Below the pieces are notes generated by a model. It was given only the letters and a program-made list of their open reading frames with translations, had not been told where the DNA came from and ran no database searches. DNA of 7,044 nt from assembly GCA_016763955.1 (NCBI GenBank), contig JAESSU010000462.1, forward strand, positions 1 through 7,044, given 5' to 3'. This DNA comes from Phycisphaeraceae bacterium (GTDB lineage: Bacteria > Planctomycetota > Phycisphaerae > Phycisphaerales > Phycisphaeraceae). Positions 5,922 to 7,044 of this stretch are shown piece by piece. How positions within the stretch are numbered: position 1 is the first letter of the stretch; the number at the start of each line of letters is the position of its first letter. The position numbers were made by a program, and so were the translations under genes.

Positions 5922-6785
5922 ATGAGCATTACACATGACAATAAAATCCTTGGCAAGCCTGTTGCGAACATAATCATGCAGCAGACCCTTGCCCATGTTC
6001 AAAAAATTAAATCGCAAACAGGTGTGACCCCATGCCTAGCAACCGTCCTCGTCGGCGAAGACCCCGCATCCCATACCTACATCCGCATGAAGCTCAATCG
6101 CTGTGAGCAGGCAGGGATCACGTCCCGTCATATTAAACTTGATGACAAAACCACCACGCAACAGTTAGTCACGCTGATCACTGAGTTGGGTAACGACCCG
6201 ACTGTCAATGGCATTTTGTTGCAGCACCCCGTGCCATCACAGGTTGATGAACGTGCTGCATTTGAAGCAATCCCCGTGTGCAAAGATGTCGATGGCGTGA
6301 CCTATGGGAGCTTTAGCCGCATGTGGTTTAATGAGCCCGGCTGCTTCCCAAGCTGTACCCCGCAGGGCATTATGCTTTTGCTCCAAGCCGCAGGTGTACA
6401 ACTCAAAGGCAAGCACGCAGTGGTCATCGGCAGATCCCCGATTCTCGGCAAACCCGTTGCAGGTTTACTCCTTGCTAAGCACGCAACGGTCACCATCTGT
6501 CACAGCCGGACAGAAGATTTACCAAGCATCGTTAAGCTAGCGGACATCGTTGTAGCCGCTGTGGGAATCCCAGAATTTGTCCAAGGTGATTGGCTTAAGA
6601 GTGGTGCGGTCGTGATGGATGCAGGTTACAATCCCGGTAACGTGGGTGATGTGCATTTTGAGTCAGCCCAAAAAGTTGCAAGCCTAATCACTCCCGTCCC
6701 CGGCGGCGTGGGCCCCATGACATTAGCGATCTTGATGCAGCAAACTGCACTAGCCGCTGCACAGCAACTAGGTGTCACGGAGTAA
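5922..6785 (+). CDS. folD: Bifunctional methylenetetrahydrofolate dehydrogenase/cyclohydrolase FolD
   Basis: This 287-residue enzyme, the usual family length, interconverts 5,10-methylene-, methenyl- and 10-formyl-tetrahydrofolate with NADP in the cytosol, supplying one-carbon units for purine and formyl-Met-tRNA synthesis. The N-terminal catalytic domain shows VLVGEDPASHTYIRMK (42-57) with Y53 and catalytic K57, GILLQHPVP (97-105) with Q101, and KDVDGVT (121-127) with D124. CTPQGIM (145-151) precedes the Rossmann segment VVIGRSPILGKP (167-178), ADIVVAAVG (207-215) and PVPGGVGPMT (258-267). Catalytic residues are complete. The frame is open back to 5838, but the family N-terminus (here NKILGKPVA) favours M at 5922; ATG 5913 would add three residues, and a CTG at 5895 lies 10 bases after the strong Shine-Dalgarno-like sequence. 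ATG 5922 sits in the loop of a 6-bp hairpin (AATGCT 5912-5917, AGCATT 5925-5930). The next gene follows after a 113-base repeat-rich spacer. Confidence 0.95.
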   Translation: MSITHDNKILGKPVANIIMQQTLAHVQKIKSQTGVTPCLATVLVGEDPASHTYIRMKLNRCEQAGITSRHIKLDDKTTTQQLVTLITELGNDPTVNGILLQHPVPSQVDERAAFEAIPVCKDVDGVTYGSFSRMWFNEPGCFPSCTPQGIMLLLQAAGVQLKGKHAVVIGRSPILGKPVAGLLLAKHATVTICHSRTEDLPSIVKLADIVVAAVGIPEFVQGDWLKSGAVVMDAGYNPGNVGDVHFESAQKVASLITPVPGGVGPMTLAILMQQTALAAAQQLGVTE

Positions 6786-6794
6786 TTGTCAAGG

Positions 6795-6889
6795 AATTTC
6801 GAATTTGGGATTTTGAATTGATTTTGTTAACCCAAACAGATTGAAAATTCGAAACGTCTTCACAAATCCGAAATCCGAAATTTAAAATT
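6795..6889. repeat. Period-7 imperfect inverted repeat after folD
   Basis: The left arm 6795-6819 and right arm 6865-6889 are complementary at 20 of 25 positions, with two of the mismatches being G-U compatible, and enclose 45 bases. The right arm contains AAATCCG twice in tandem (6864-6877), followed by two degenerate heptamers that run to 6891. The left arm reads as heptamers of the type AATTTNG from 6795 to about 6822. The element ends 9 bases before ATG 6899. It resembles the thuA-like/apgM spacer in layout but not in sequence. No T run follows, so it is not a classical terminator. Confidence 0.6.
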
Positions 6890-6898
6890 AAGCAACCT

Positions 6899-7044
6899 AT
6901 GTCCCAACTCAACAGTCCCTATCAAATTCAACGTGCAACTGGCGTGTGTGCCTTTACCAATCGCTCTTTAGAGCCCGGTGAAATTTACATTGCCACGCTC
7001 GTAGATGCGCCCTTACCCGAAGGTCAAAAGCCCGCCAAGGATGA
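6899..7044 (+). CDS. N-terminus of an unidentified protein, cut by the window end
   Basis: Forty-eight codons are visible from ATG 6899 with no stop, and the frame runs off the right edge. The protein opens MSQLNSPYQIQ and continues with TGVCAFTNRSLEPGEIYIA (14-32). The pattern Cys, then Thr-Asn-Arg-x-Leu, then PGE followed by an aromatic residue resembles the start of small conserved proteins I associate with planctomycetes. I cannot name a family or function from this fragment. The pattern might be the first half of a metal or ligand site, but only one Cys is visible. It is co-directional with folD, 113 bases downstream, with the heptamer inverted repeat between them and no Shine-Dalgarno sequence (AGCAACCT precedes the ATG). 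Codon use and the regular reading frame make it a likely real gene. Confidence 0.6.
   Translation, partial: MSQLNSPYQIQRATGVCAFTNRSLEPGEIYIATLVDAPLPEGQKPAKD

Noticed and set aside
1..7044. No CCGCGG site seen anywhere in the window, which might suggest avoidance of the Eco29kI target
   Set aside because: Only about one such hexamer is expected by chance in 7 kb at this composition, so absence by eye means nothing, and the specificity of this enzyme is not established.

Overview
The window looks like a stretch of bacterial chromosome of moderate GC. I suggest Planctomycetota, perhaps Phycisphaerae-like, but only tentatively. The reasons are an archaeal-type cofactor-independent phosphoglycerate mutase, a ThuA-domain protein, mostly absent Shine-Dalgarno sequences, and a downstream small protein with a Cys...PGE pattern that I associate with planctomycete hypothetical proteins. 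No 16S, tRNA or other taxonomic marker is present.

Layout: 1-399 holds no convincing gene but has a GC-rich tandem repeat at the left edge and several small palindromes. 400-1182 (+) encodes a ThuA-like protein. 1183-1307 is a spacer built around heptamer inverted repeats. 1308-2570 (+) is apgM. After a weak terminator, the minus strand carries three co-oriented genes, read right to left: cinA (5813-4548), a DNA cytosine-5 methyltransferase (4486-3299) and an Eco29kI-type GIY-YIG restriction endonuclease (3306-2638). The last two overlap by 8 bases. A 108-base divergent spacer separates cinA from folD (5922-6785, +). After a second heptamer-rich inverted-repeat spacer, an unidentified gene starts at 6899 and runs off the window.

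apgM (glycolysis), cinA (pyridine-nucleotide salvage) and folD (one-carbon folate metabolism) are housekeeping genes with no obvious shared pathway. The restriction-modification pair is a self-contained accessory module lying between apgM and cinA, probably acquired by horizontal transfer. All six Eco29kI catalytic residues that I recall have counterparts in the nuclease at a constant offset, so it appears intact.

The least explained signals are non-coding. Two spacers that lie directly upstream of start codons each contain period-7 repeats arranged as inverted arms. The first can form alternative hairpins linking the end of the thuA-like gene to the leader of apgM. apgM also carries a 15-bp in-frame tandem repeat that inserts a Gly/Ser-rich loop. 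The folD start region combines a perfect but apparently unused Shine-Dalgarno sequence with a perfect TATAAT box placed for leaderless transcription. I see no CRISPR array, insertion sequence, tRNA or rRNA.
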